A stretch of DNA of 64,000 nt from Glebionis coronaria. Its lineage: Eukaryota; Streptophyta; Magnoliopsida; Asterales; Asteraceae. Below the pieces are notes generated by a model. It searched no databases. It was not told the origin of the DNA and saw only the letters and a list, made by a program, of their open reading frames with translations. Location of the stretch: contig JANFOE010000051.1 of NCBI GenBank assembly GCA_025667525.1, positions 558,001 through 622,000 on the forward strand, read 5' to 3'. The stretch's first letter is position 1. The number at the start of each line of letters is the position of its first letter. Below are positions 33,742 to 44,208 of the stretch, one piece after another. The position numbers were made by a program, and so were the translations under genes.

Positions 33742-35759
33742 TTTGTTTTCTTTATGTGCAGGGCATTCAAAAGAAGATCAATGATTATGGATATTGGGAT
33801 AGTGGATGCTCAAGGCACATGACAGGAAAGGAAGACTATCTGACGAACTTCACTCCTATTCAAGATGGTGATAAGGTATACTTTGGAGGGGGCTACGGCA
33901 CCATCACAGGCAAAGGAACCCTTCTCACCAATAATCTACGTTTTGAGAACGTCTTCCTGGTAAAAGAACTGGATTATAACCTGTTTAGTGTATCACAAGT
34001 GTGTGATAACAAAAATAAGGTTCTTTTCACTGATACTGAGTGTTTGGTGTTAAGCAAGGATTTTAAGATCCCTGATGAGAAGTATATTGAGTATAGAACA
34101 CCTAGGCATAAGGACATATATAATGTGAATTTAAATGGGATTAAAGTGAATGCAAATATATCTTGTTTTTATGCTAAGGCCTCAGTAGATGAAAGTAATT
34201 TGTGGCACAGGAGACTAGGGCACATAAATTTTAAAAACATAAATAGACTTGTGAGGCTTGGTTTAGTTGATGGTTTGCCTGAGAAGGCCTTCCACAATGA
34301 CCACTCTTGTGTTGCATGTCTTAAAGGCAAGCAGCACAAGGTCTCATTCAAGTCCAAGCAGGTGCATACTAGTTCCAGACCTCTTCATATGCTTCACATG
34401 GACCTCTTTGGTCCAACAAATATAGAAAGTTTGAATGGAAAGTCATATTGTTTTGTTGTCACTGATGACTTTTCTAGGTTTACTTGGACATTCTTTCTAG
34501 CTATGAAGAGTGACACAGCTGATGTTCTTATTGAATTTATCACTCAAATTGAGAAAAGGTCTGGCAATGAGGTTAAGATGCTTAGGAGTGATAATGGTGG
34601 AGAGTTTATGAACAAGAAGCTAGATGATTTTTGTGCCAGGAAGGGAATTACTAGGCAGTTTAGTATTGCTAGAACCCCACAACAAAATGGGGTTGCTGAA
34701 AGGAAGAATAGAACCCTAATTGAAGCAGCTAGAACAATGTTGGCTGATGCTCACTTTCTTATAGCCTTTTGGGCTGAGGCTGTTAATACAGCATGCTATG
34801 TGCAAAATAGAGCATTGGTTAACAAAATTCAGAACAAAACACCTTATGAGTTACTTTGGGGAAGAAAACCTAATATTGGTTTTCTCAGACCTTTTGGATG
34901 TCATGTAGTAGTCTTAGACACTAGTGATGCCTTAGGGAAATTTAGTGCAAAAGGTGATGAAGGTTACTTCATGGGGTATTCAGTCCAGAGCAAGGGTTAT
35001 AGGGTTTATCTTAAAGAGGACAAACGGATTGTTGAAAGAGTACATGTTAGGTTCTTAGAGAATAAACCTAGTGATCCTGAGAGTGGTCCTAATTGGTTGT
35101 TTGATTTGGAACCCTTATCTAGAACTTTAAATTATATGCCTGTCACTAATCCAGACATTGTGAAGGTAACTTCAAATGTTGTGGAAGAACAAATTGTTGA
35201 TGTTTCAGGTACACAGGTTAATGAGAGGGTTGGATCACAAGCAGAAAAGGCATCTCCTACATTTGAATATGTCACAATTCCCATTTGGACTGATGCTTTT
35301 GCTGCTGCTGCTGCTGCTGAACAAGATAATGGTGGTCTCCAAATACCACCAGATACAAACATGCATGGTTCTTCAGGCGCTGACAAAGGCAAATCAAGCG
35401 CTGACAAGACCAATTCAGACGTTGACAACAACATTTCAGGCGCTGTCAGCCCTGACGCTGACAACCAAGATTCAAACGTTGACAACACTTATGGGCATCT
35501 TTTCTCTTCCAGTTTTGAACAAGGTGGTCCTTCCAATGTTCATGAAGAGATTCCTGTTGCTCAAAGAGAGTCTGATGAAGAAGATATTGGCAACATGGAG
35601 CGTGAAGTTGAGGACACCAGACTTTTTGAAGGAGGAGTTCTCACTTCCACTATGAAGAATCACCCCCCATCTCAGATCATTGGTGATGTTATGACTCCAG
35701 TTCAGACAAGAAGATCTCATCAAGGACTTGGTGGATTTATTGCCAATATACACAAGTAG
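33720..35759 (+). CDS. C1 pol, protease and integrase part
   Basis: 679 codons. An aspartic protease motif WDSGCSRHMTG lies near residue 26. The GAG-pre-integrase zinc region has LWHRRLGHI near 160 and a CVACLKGK motif. The integrase core has HMDLFGPT, RSDNGGEF and PQQNGVAERKNR carrying the D, D and E residues, followed by the copia C-terminal region. A Ser/Asp repeat block with SADK-type heptads lies at about 550-590. The frame is −1 relative to gag, with no obvious slippery heptamer at the overlap. A TTTGTTTTCTTTATGTGCAG acceptor-like sequence ends at 33761. It ends at TAG 35757-35759; the same frame continues into RT, so this stop is probably a mutation of a CAG codon. Confidence 0.9.
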   Translation: MGSQRKLICFLYVQGIQKKINDYGYWDSGCSRHMTGKEDYLTNFTPIQDGDKVYFGGGYGTITGKGTLLTNNLRFENVFLVKELDYNLFSVSQVCDNKNKVLFTDTECLVLSKDFKIPDEKYIEYRTPRHKDIYNVNLNGIKVNANISCFYAKASVDESNLWHRRLGHINFKNINRLVRLGLVDGLPEKAFHNDHSCVACLKGKQHKVSFKSKQVHTSSRPLHMLHMDLFGPTNIESLNGKSYCFVVTDDFSRFTWTFFLAMKSDTADVLIEFITQIEKRSGNEVKMLRSDNGGEFMNKKLDDFCARKGITRQFSIARTPQQNGVAERKNRTLIEAARTMLADAHFLIAFWAEAVNTACYVQNRALVNKIQNKTPYELLWGRKPNIGFLRPFGCHVVVLDTSDALGKFSAKGDEGYFMGYSVQSKGYRVYLKEDKRIVERVHVRFLENKPSDPESGPNWLFDLEPLSRTLNYMPVTNPDIVKVTSNVVEEQIVDVSGTQVNERVGSQAEKASPTFEYVTIPIWTDAFAAAAAAEQDNGGLQIPPDTNMHGSSGADKGKSSADKTNSDVDNNISGAVSPDADNQDSNVDNTYGHLFSSSFEQGGPSNVHEEIPVAQRESDEEDIGNMEREVEDTRLFEGGVLTSTMKNHPPSQIIGDVMTPVQTRRSHQGLGGFIANIHK

Positions 35760-37343
35760 GTTGATACCCCTCTTGTGCAAGCATGTTTGTTTGCATGTTT
35801 TCTGTCACAAGAAGAACCCAAGAAGATATTTGATGCTCTCAAAGAACCAAGTTGGGTGGAAGCAATGCAGGACGAGCTTCACCAATTTGCTATTCAGGAT
35901 GTTTGGGAGCTGGTTGATTGTCCTAGATATGTCAGACCTATAGGGACAAGATGGGTTCTCAGGAACAAAAGAGATGAAAGAGGTATTGTGGTCAGAAACA
36001 AGGCAAGGTTAGTGGCTCAAGGTTATACACAAGAGGAGGGGATAGACTATGAGGAAGTCTTTGCACCAGTTGCAAGGATTGAAGCTATTAGGATTTTTCT
36101 AGCCTATGTATCTTGCATGGGCTTCACAGTCTATCAAATGGATGTGAAAAGTGCATTCTTGTATGGCACCATTGTTGAGGAAGTTTATGTCATGCAACCT
36201 CCTGGTTTTGAGGATCCAGAGCATCCAGATAAAGTGTATAGAGTCAAAAAGGCTATGTATGGCCTTCATCAAGCCCCTAGAGCATGGTATGGTACTTTGT
36301 CTACATATTTGGTGGACAATGGATTCAAGAGGGGCACCATAGATCAGACACTATTTACAAAGAAGAAAGGCAAAGATGTGTTGCTTGTGCAGGTCTATGT
36401 TGATGATATCATTTTTGGGTCTACTGATCCAAAGATGAGTGAGGATTTCTCCAAGCTTATGACAGACAAATTCAAGATGAGTGCTATGGGGGAGATGAAC
36501 TTCTTTCTTGGTTTACAAGTTCAGCAGAAAGAAGATGGTATCTTCATCTCCCAGGACAAATATGTTGCTGAAATCTTGAAGAAGTTTGGCTTTTCTCCAC
36601 ATGAAAAGAGGGCTTCTACTCCTATGGATAGAGAACACCCTTGGGGAAAGATTGGAGATGGGAAAGATGTTGATGTCAGGCATTATAGATCCATGATTGG
36701 ATCCTTGATGTATCTTACTGCTTCCAGACCTGATATCATGTTTGCTGTATGTGCTTGTGCACGTCATCAAGTGACTCCCAAAGAATGTCACCTTTATGCT
36801 GTGAAGAGGATCTTTAGGTATCTAAGATGTTTCCCTAATCTTGGTTTGTGGTACCCAAAGGATTCACCATTGGAGCTGATTGCATATTCAGATAGTGATT
36901 ATGGAGGTGATAAGTTTGATAGGAAATCCACAACTGGTGGATGTCAGTTTCTTGGGAGCAGATTAATATCTTGGCAATGCAAGAAACAAACAGTGGTGGC
37001 TAATTCTACAACTGAAGCAGAGTATGTGGCTGCAGCAGCATGTTGTGGTCAAGTGTTGTGGATTCAGAACCAGCTGTTGGATTATGGGTATAATTTCATG
37101 CATACTAAGATATTTGTTGACAATAATAGTACCTTATGCATCATTAAGAATCCTGTACATCATTCTAAAACTAAACACATAGAAATTAGACACCATTTTA
37201 TAAGAGATTGCTTTGAGAAAGGTTTAATACAACCAGATAGGGTTGACACTGAGGAAAATGTGTCAGATTTATTAACTAAACCTTTTGATACTGGAAGATT
37301 TCAATACTTGGTAACAAGTATTGGAATGGTTAATCTCACTTAA
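35760..37343 (+). CDS. C1 pol, reverse transcriptase and RNase H part
   Basis: It continues the frame of the integrase part after the TAG. RT has the [10 protein letters not shown] start, [12 protein letters not shown] (catalytic Asp) and YVDDIIFGS (two catalytic Asp), followed by HPxKH-type RASTPMDR and the [11 protein letters not shown] connection. RNase H has [19 protein letters not shown] and FVDNNSTLC with its acidic residues. The C-terminus ends near SIGMVNLT. Apart from the upstream stop, all visible active-site residues are intact. It converts element RNA to cDNA in the particle. Confidence 0.9.
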   Translation, partial: VDTPLVQACLFACFLSQEEPKKIFDALKEPSWVEAMQDELHQFAIQDVWELVDCPRYVRPIGTRWVLRNKRDERGIVVRNKARLVAQGYTQEEGIDYEEVFAPVARIEAIRIFLAYVSCMGFTVYQMDVKSAFLYGTIVEEVYVMQPPGFEDPEHPDKVYRVKKAMYGLHQAPRAWYGTLSTYLVDNGFKRGTIDQTLFTKKKGKDVLLVQVYVDDIIFGSTDPKMSEDFSKLMTDKFKMSAMGEMNFFLGLQVQQKEDGIFISQDKYVAEILKKFGFSPHEKRASTPMDREHPWGKIGDGKDVDVRHYRSMIGSLMYLTASRPDIMFAVCACARHQVTPKECHLYAVKRIFRYLRCFPNLGLWYPKDSPLELIAYSDSDYGGDKFDRKSTTGGCQFLGSRLISWQCKKQTVVANSTTEAEYVAAAACCGQVLWIQNQLLDYGYNFMHTKIFVDNNSTLCIIKNPVHHSKTKHIEIRHHFIRDCFEKGLIQPDRVDTEENVSDLLTKPFDTGRFQYLVTSIGMVNLT

Positions 37344-38494
37344 TATGTGTTTTGGATTCTTTTTGTAAAAGTATGTACAGGATGATGCATTATTATTATT
37401 GGTATTATTGATGATTTAGATTTTCCACTATATTTTTCTAACACTGACAAAGGTTGTTTGAACACTGATAAGTGTTTTTGCAACGTTGTCAGCAATATAA
37501 TTGTCTAACGCTGACAAAGCTTCCTTCAACGCTGTTATGTGTTATCGGGGCGTTGTCAGCAACAATGTTAGTTTTGTGGTTTTCAATCTAAATGTGCAGA
37601 TGGTGTTAGCAGTATACCATTGGATACAGAGTTGCTTATGGATCAAAGGAGAAGCATTTGGACAAGTTTTTATTTATGGATGATGGTTGGAATGTTTCAT
37701 TCCTATCTTGACATAAATTTTTTATGTTCATGCATGATTTTAGCAAACTTTTTGTATCATGGTTTAAGGGGAGGTTTTAGGAACCTTTAGGATTTTTGGG
37801 TATCCATATGATACTCTTATCACAATTCTAGATTGTGTCCACAGGTGAGTATGGGTTAGTTTTACTAAACCATGAGGCACTGTAGCATGCATAGTATATC
37901 AACTTTGCATGCTGCCAAGACATTTTTGGCCTAGAATTGGTTGTGGTCTGTTGGGAGACTTAGGAATGATTTTGATATGGGATTTACCTGGGAGTAACAA
38001 GGATTTTATAAGGTAACTTGGTTGTTAAGAATTTTGGTTAGCAAGGGACACTAGAGGACTGTTATGTCTATCTTGCTTATGCAAGTGTGCATAACTGGAC
38101 AGTGCTTGCCGCCCTATAATAATTATCAGCTTTTGGTTATTTTCTCTAGGATAAATTACTTGTTAAGGTCATTTTTCACTTTTTAAAACAATTTTATTTT
38201 TGGACGCTGACAAGATTTTTCCAAGCGTTGTTGTGACCAAATTGGACGCTGACATGGCTTTAGGCGAACGTTGACAAGATTATAGCCGTTGGGCGTTGAT
38301 GGGTTATATTTGACCGTTGACAATCAATGGGACCTACCCAGTTGTTACTTTTTGACATATTTTTAAGCCGTAATTTTAGGAGTTGTTACTTTCATTAAAT
38401 GCATGAGATAACTTATAACTTTTTCAATATTTTCATGATTAGTTTTTGAAAATCTTTGCCTATTTTGGGCCAATCACATGCATTGTTTATCTCC
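37344..38494 (+). other. C1 spacer between pol and accessory ORF
   Basis: A noncoding spacer of about 1.15 kb. It holds two clusters of the GCGYTGACA motif with about 21-base period, at 37440-37562 and 38200-38332. No ORF of note. Confidence 0.7.
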
Positions 38495-38500
38495 TATAAA
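38470..38500 (+). promoter_or_regulatory. Candidate internal promoter for the C1 accessory ORF
   Basis: A CCAAT box (38470-38474) and TATAAA (38495-38500) are followed, 100 bases on, by an ATG in good context (38600). The interval has a pyrimidine-rich, upstream-ATG-free leader. This is the usual layout of a plant pol II promoter; no transcript evidence is available. Confidence 0.5.
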
Positions 38501-38599
38501 TTTGGATCCTATTTTTAAACAGGGTATCTATAATTCTTGTCTAACACTTTTCTCTTATCAACCTTCATCTTCTACACTTCAAATTAACAGCTTTCATCA

Positions 38600-41500
38600 A
38601 TGGCACCAAGATTTAACTCAGCAGAATTGGATTTGGGGTTCAAGTCTCAACACAACATGATTGCTTATCTTGTTGCTGATAATGATTTGTTTCCTCAATA
38701 CACACAAATGGTGGCGTATTTGAACGCATCCCCCTTAAGGTATGCTCTTTCTCATGCACCACTCATTCCAGTCACACACATTAAACAGTTTTGGAACACT
38801 GTCAGTTCCTCAACAGTTAATGGAGTGACCACATTAACTTCTATTGTTCATGGGAGATCTTGGGTGGTTACTGAAGCCTTGGTACGCCAGGCCTTGCATC
38901 TTGATGATGCTGATGGTGTAACCATTCTTCCTATAACTGAAATAGAACAAGGGCTTAGGGCTTTGGGATATCCTATTCCTGATGAAGGTACTCTTAATAA
39001 GTACCATAAGCAGGAATTTCCCCCAGCCTAGAAGTACCTCATTCACATTCTCCTTCAATGTTTGAGTCCCAAATGTACTGCACACAATGAGATCAATAGA
39101 TCCATTGCAACTGCTATTGTGTGTATTGCAACAGGGCAAAAATATAACTATTCTAAAATGATTTTTGAAGGGATGTGTAAAAACAAGGGGACAAAAATGA
39201 CTTTAGCTTATCCCCGTTTTCTGCAAATGATTTTTGATGATCAAAGATATTGTTCAAGGGATCACAATGATTTTTATAAAATCCCTGAACAAAAGAAAGC
39301 TATTTTTACAAAGATGAATTCACCACCTCATAGAGACTTACCTTTAACCCCAGCCATGCTTGCTGTTATTGCAGCCGCACAACCCCAACCAGACCCCCAA
39401 CCTCAAATTGACCCTCACCCACAACTTGAACCTATTCCTGAACCTTTACCCTCACCTGAACAAATGCAAATAGACCAAGAACCCTTTGACGCTGACACAT
39501 CAAATTTTGGCGTTGATGTGCCTATTTCCAACGCTGACACCCAACCATCACAATCCCAAACACCCCTTAACCAACCCACATCTACCCATTCTTCCACACC
39601 ATCTTCCACACCACCTGAATATAGGTTGATCAAACGCCAAAGGAATACTGGAGTGTTCTCCTCTGGTGGTCCTAGCCATGAAGCAGAGAGAACCACCACC
39701 ACAAGTGTGGCTGGTGACCTGGATGAGGCTGGGACTATTGGTTCTGGCTTAGAAGCTGGCCAAGGCAGTCCCACCATAATTAAGTCCTCATCCATGCCCA
39801 ATGAACCTAACTTGGGAGGTCAAATCCCTATTTTAGAAGAGGGCAGACTGGAACCAATGACTCTTTTGGAATTGACGGCTGTCTGCATTAGCTTGCAAAA
39901 GCAAAATGCAGACTTAGTACATATTGTCAGCTCACAAGGCCTTGAACTCAAGCAATTGAGGGAGAGGATTGTTGTTTTGGAAAGTGATCATGCTAGGAGG
40001 GGTATGGAGGAGTCTTCCAAAGGGGAGGAAGATCAAAGAAATCTGAGTGATAAGAGCAGTCAAGATGGTCAATCATTGGATGTTGCTGAAGCTCTTACTA
40101 CTTTGAAGGAACAAACAGGTTTTGATACGTCCTTAATCTCTCCAACCAATCTAAATTTATCATTTACAGCTATGTTGAGAGAGGTTACACAAGGCGCTGA
40201 TGGAAAATGTTTGAGCGTTGACAAGACAAATTTGGACGCTGACAGAAGTATTTTGGGCGCTGATAGAGGAAAGTTGGACGTTGACAGACCTGCACATGAA
40301 GGTGATGTATTCCAGTCATCATCTATCATCAAAGAAGTTTCTACTCAGGTATTACCATCTACCTTACCAATCATTGCACCATTAGATAAGGGTTAGGGTA
40401 TATTGGTAGAAGAAATTGTTCCAAAGAATGTAGCCCAAGTTGAATTTGATAGAAGATTGGCTGAGCAAATGATGGAACAAGGTGAAAAGGAAAAGTCACC
40501 ATTTGTTGTGACTTCTGAAGAGGAAAGTGATGGAGCTAGCTCAGACTCAAGTGTGATGATTATTGAACCAGAAAGACTTGAGTATGGTGATGAGCTTGCT
40601 AGGGAAAAGTTGAGAGATTTAAAGTTGCAGATTGATTTTGACATGCCAGAGGTGGTTCAGATGTACAATTCTTAGGAAGAAAGTTGTATGGATAATCCAG
40701 ACTTGACCATTTCAGATCAAATATGGGGTTTGGAACTTCTTCTTAGAGTTTAGAAGGATTGTAAGGTGATTTTGAAGCACAAGGCAAGCAACATTCTCTC
40801 TGAGTTGAAAAGGGATAGAAGGAAGCTCTATTTTATGTTACTCAGATGTCATGGAGTTGGATGGACACATCAGAAGTTGAAGGCTTTGACATTTGATGAG
40901 TTGGAACATAGGGCTTATCCTGTTTGGGTGAAAGTGCAGGAAGAAAACACTTTCAGACTTCTTTCAGATGAAAGAAAGGAGCAACTTGCAGAAGAGATGG
41001 AAATCAAGAAAGCAATGATGATTCCCAGGCCAGTGAAGAAGGGATTTAAACTTGAGTTTCCAAAAGATATGAACCCACTATATCCAAGTGAAGCAGTGAT
41101 TAGAAAGAGCCTCAAGCTCTCCCCATTAGAAGCTTCAGATATGGTGCAGGTGTTACCATTAGATTCCAGGAATCCAATTGTGAGTTATGATGAGGATGAA
41201 TGTGGATTCTGGAAAATTGGAAGATATGGCAAGGAGGTACACACTTTTACCACTCTCATATCTTTATTTGCAAGTTGTGATAGAGAAGACTTGGTGGACC
41301 TTTGGAGGTTACTAGAGACCAAGTATGAGGCTGAAGCACCAACTTCAGCTAATGGAATAAAACTTTGGACCACATTCAAAAGAATGTGTGGGACAAATGA
41401 GGAAGATCCTGAAATATGGAAGGATCTTGAAGATGACCTCAGTGGTCTTCAATGGAGGTTATATTCAGCTGCTGGTGTATACTATTTGAGTTCTACAAAG

Positions 41501-41671
41501 TTTGCTGAGTATTTACTTGTAGATGCTCAGTATTTTATATCCGAGGCTGTTTTGGAAAAGATGAAGGACATCCAGCTGGAGATAGATTATACAAGTGACG
41601 TGGCAAAGAATTTGATCAGATTTATTTATTACCAATATGATAAGGTTTGTCAGACTCCTCCAAGTTCTTAA
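38600..41671 (+). pseudogene. C1 accessory ORF (four in-frame TAG codons)
   Basis: A single reading frame of 1,024 codons between pol and the 3' LTR, broken by TAG at 39029, 40394, 40673 and 40751; the open parts are 38600-39031, 39062-40396, 40403-40675 and 40766-41671. The N-terminal domain (1-210) has HNMIAYL, LNASPLRYAL, IKQFWNTV and YPRFLQMI. It resembles, as I recall them, proteins found downstream of copia pol in Asteraceae genomes, often misnamed in databases. A Pro/Gln-rich region and a Leu-rich coiled coil follow, then GADGKCL-type heptads near 530-565 and a conserved C-terminal domain (DLVDLWRLLETKYEA onward). The function is unknown. The first TAG replaces an expected Trp. Confidence 0.8.
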
Positions 41672-41710
41672 TGTATTTTCAGAAACTTGATCATAAGAGT
41701 GGATATCAAG

Positions 41711-41723
41711 TTTAGGGGAGGAT
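41711..41723 (+). promoter_or_regulatory. C1 polypurine tract
   Basis: TTTAGGGGAGGAT directly before the 3' LTR, the primer for plus-strand DNA. Confidence 0.85.
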
Positions 41724-42249
41724 TGTTGGGAATAAATTAAGGCCAGATCACTTGGGCGCTGACAAGAACAACTCAAGCATTGACAAGAACAAAGTGAGCG
41801 CTGACAGCTCAAGCGTTGACAAGTTAAAGTCAAGCGTTGACAGATTGAAGACAAGCACTGATGGAAGATATAAGCTACACGTTTATTATGTTCTAGAATA
41901 CTTCTAGTAAGGATAGAAACGACAATGTATTTTCTATGTTTATCTTTACCTAGAATAGTTGATACGTAGCTTATTGTACAAGGCTTCTCAGTCTATAAAA
42001 GAAGGCCTTTAGGTTAATGTTTAATATCAAGTTTTATATAAGTTTTCATTCGTAAACATCTTTCAATTTAAGCAAGTTCGACATTGATAATCAAAGTGAA
42101 AGTTTTGTTTACATCTTGTGTTCTTGTTTAAGTATTAAATTCCGCATAATACTTAGATTCACAAAGCATATAACAAAGGTTTCTCTACGTGTTATACTTG
42201 ATCTAATCTCGTATACACAAAGCTAATCGATCTAAGTTTGGGATCAACA
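41724..42249 (+). repeat. C1 3' LTR
   Basis: 526 bases with six substitutions against the 5' LTR and no indel. Confidence 0.95.
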
Positions 42250-43313
42250 CCATTTATTCCCTTGAGATATTCAGATATCTTTTTGAAGATTCTTGTTTTT
42301 GAATTTGGTCAAGAGCTCTATGTGATGATCTTTTGGCTTGTTGTAGTTGCCAGTGGTGTAGAAATGATCTAAGGCATCCAATAAACCTTTGGGGAACACG
42401 AAATTGCCATGAGTCGTTGATCTGCTGTCACCCCTTTTGTTTGCTTGCTACAGGGAACATGGGGGTGGGGTCTTGGATGATGGTGAGGGTTTTCTGGGTT
42501 ATGGGTTTGGTTTAGGGTCGGGTTGATTATTGATCTGGAAACAATGGGACTAAACCCCTTTGATTAGGTGATATTGGGGATTAGGGTTTATGTTTGAAGA
42601 TTAGGGGGTGATTAGGGATGGATGATGAACAGTGGGTGTTTCCCCCCACTTTTTAATGTATTAAACGTATTTAAAAAGTGGGTTAGTGGGTAATGTTGAC
42701 TGGGTTTTGACTTAGGTGAGGTGGAAAGGAGAGGTGACGTGGAAGGCAATGAGTGGTGGAAAGGTGTGAGGTGTAGGGATGATTGGTGGGGAAAGTTTGT
42801 AATGTCTGCCCATCTTTAGTCCCTAAACTCCCATGTTTCATTCATATTGTATTAAATCAGCCAACAACTCCATTTCCTTTGTTAACAACTTTGGGCAGTT
42901 TACACTTTCAGTCCTTTTGTTTAATTAAACCTTAGGCAAGGACTATAATGCAATTTTATCAAATTCCAAGGGCTATTCTTGACATTTCTTCAATCTTTAA
43001 GGACCAATCTTGTACAAATGATTCTTGGAGGGTCATTTGTGACAAGTCTTCAAAGTTGAGGGACCAATCTTTCCAATCTTCAATTCTTCAAGGGTATTTT
43101 TGGAAATTCCATTCTTGGGCCCGGTTCTTTGTGCGGCTTCGTTTACCGTGTTCATTTTTGCTTGATTCTTGTGATCTTTTGTCATTTTCTCAATATCAGT
43201 ACCTAAAATACACAGTCAACAAACACAAGCATATATTTGTCATTTTTGATGATATTTTATGCATTTAAAGCCCGTTTTGGACGATGAGACTATGTATAAT
43301 TGCAGTCTCATCA
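42250..43313 (-). repeat. G2 5' LTR, outer part (U3 side)
   Basis: It continues the G2 LTR after the C1 insertion and matches 18410-19458 of the 3' LTR. It ends CTCATCA, followed by the CTCGA target duplication (43314-43318). The right TSD of C1 (CCATT) is at 42250-42254. Confidence 0.9.
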
Positions 43314-43325
43314 CTCGACCCAAAA

Positions 43326-44208
43326 TTAGTTCATGGGAAACGTGGTGAGGGATGGAATCATCTCATGAGAGATGTCCTCACCAAAGTACAACTTCACTCG
43401 TTGGCCATTCACCTTAAAATTAGGTCCATTAGGTTGAGCGAGCTCGAGAGTACCATATGGAAAAATTTGGGCAATGGTGAATGGGCCAGACCAACGAGAT
43501 TTCAGCTTGCCCGAAAAGATTTTCAACCGAGAGTTGAAGAGTAAAACTTTGTCTCCAAATTGGAACTCTCGGTTTTTAATCTTAGAGTCATGAATGAGCT
43601 TAGTCTTTTCCTTATAGATCAAATAATTTTCACAAGCCCCATTCCGGAGTTCATTGAGCTCATTGAGTTGGATTTTGCGTAGGTCACCGGCTTTGTTGAT
43701 GTCGAAATTAGCCCACTTCAAGCCCAATAAGCCTTGTGCTCCAACTCAATGGGGAGGTGGCATGCTTTCCCGTACACGAGACGATATGGTGTACAACCAA
43801 TCGGAGTCTTGTATGCGGTACGAAAAGCCCACAGAGCATCATCAAGTTTATCGGCCCATAAGGCACGATGCTCTCCCACTGTTCGTTCAAGAATTCGCTT
43901 TAACCCTCGGTTAGATATTTCAGCCTGGCCATTAGTTTGTGGGTGGTATGCGGTGGAAAGACGATGATTTACACCATACTTAGCCATGACTCTTGCGAAT
44001 TGATCATTGCAAAAATGAGTCCCGCGATCACTAATAATGGCACGAGGCACACCGAATCTAGCAAATAGCGACTTTAAAAAGTTACAAACCACCCTTGCGT
44101 CGTTAGTGGGTAAAGCTTTGGCTTCAACCCATTTAGAAACGTAGTCAACAGCTACAAGGATGTATTTGTTTCCTTTAGATGAAGGGAATAGCCTCATAAA
44201 GTCGATGC
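43326..44208 (-). pseudogene. G1 pol: integrase part
   Basis: Athila-type integrase with [29 protein letters not shown], the Glu of [10 protein letters not shown] and a C-terminal SRWSGPFTI region. It is broken by a TGA at 44209-44211 (in place of the Trp of the DVWGID motif) and by a single-base loss near 43717. The Gly-Pro after the first catalytic Asp is changed to Arg-Leu. The frame ends at 43326 shortly before the G2 insertion. The coding potential is lost. Confidence 0.85.

Larger units (their letters stand above)
30284..42249 (+). mobile_element. Element C1: Ty1/copia with accessory ORF, complete with TSD
   Basis: An 11,966-base copia element. The order is LTR, PBS for initiator tRNA-Met, gag, protease, integrase, RT, RNase H, 1.2-kb spacer, accessory ORF of about 1,024 codons, PPT, LTR. 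The two 526-base LTRs differ at six positions (1.1%), so insertion was recent. Pol has one in-frame TAG and the accessory ORF four. A GCGYTGACA motif with 21-base period is spread through the element. Confidence 0.95.
15887..43313 (-). mobile_element. Element G2: Athila-like Ty3/gypsy with two LTRs, host of C1
   Basis: A complete two-LTR element on the minus strand with TSD CTCGA. The parts are 3' LTR 15887-19458, PPT, noncoding 3' interior, pol, gag-pro, leader, PBS, and 5' LTR 27757-43313 split by copia C1. Without C1 (11,966 bases plus a 5-base TSD) it is about 15.5 kb. Domain order gag-PR-RT-RH-INT and the tRNA-Asp-type PBS fit the Athila/Tat group. It has three frameshifts and an altered RT motif, so it is defective. 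It inserted into the related element G1. Confidence 0.9.

Noticed and set aside
30314..40288. CRISPR-like array (constant core, variable spacer)
   Set aside because: The core is only 9-10 bases, spacers are about 12 bases, the units are scattered and partly coding, and the host is a plant.
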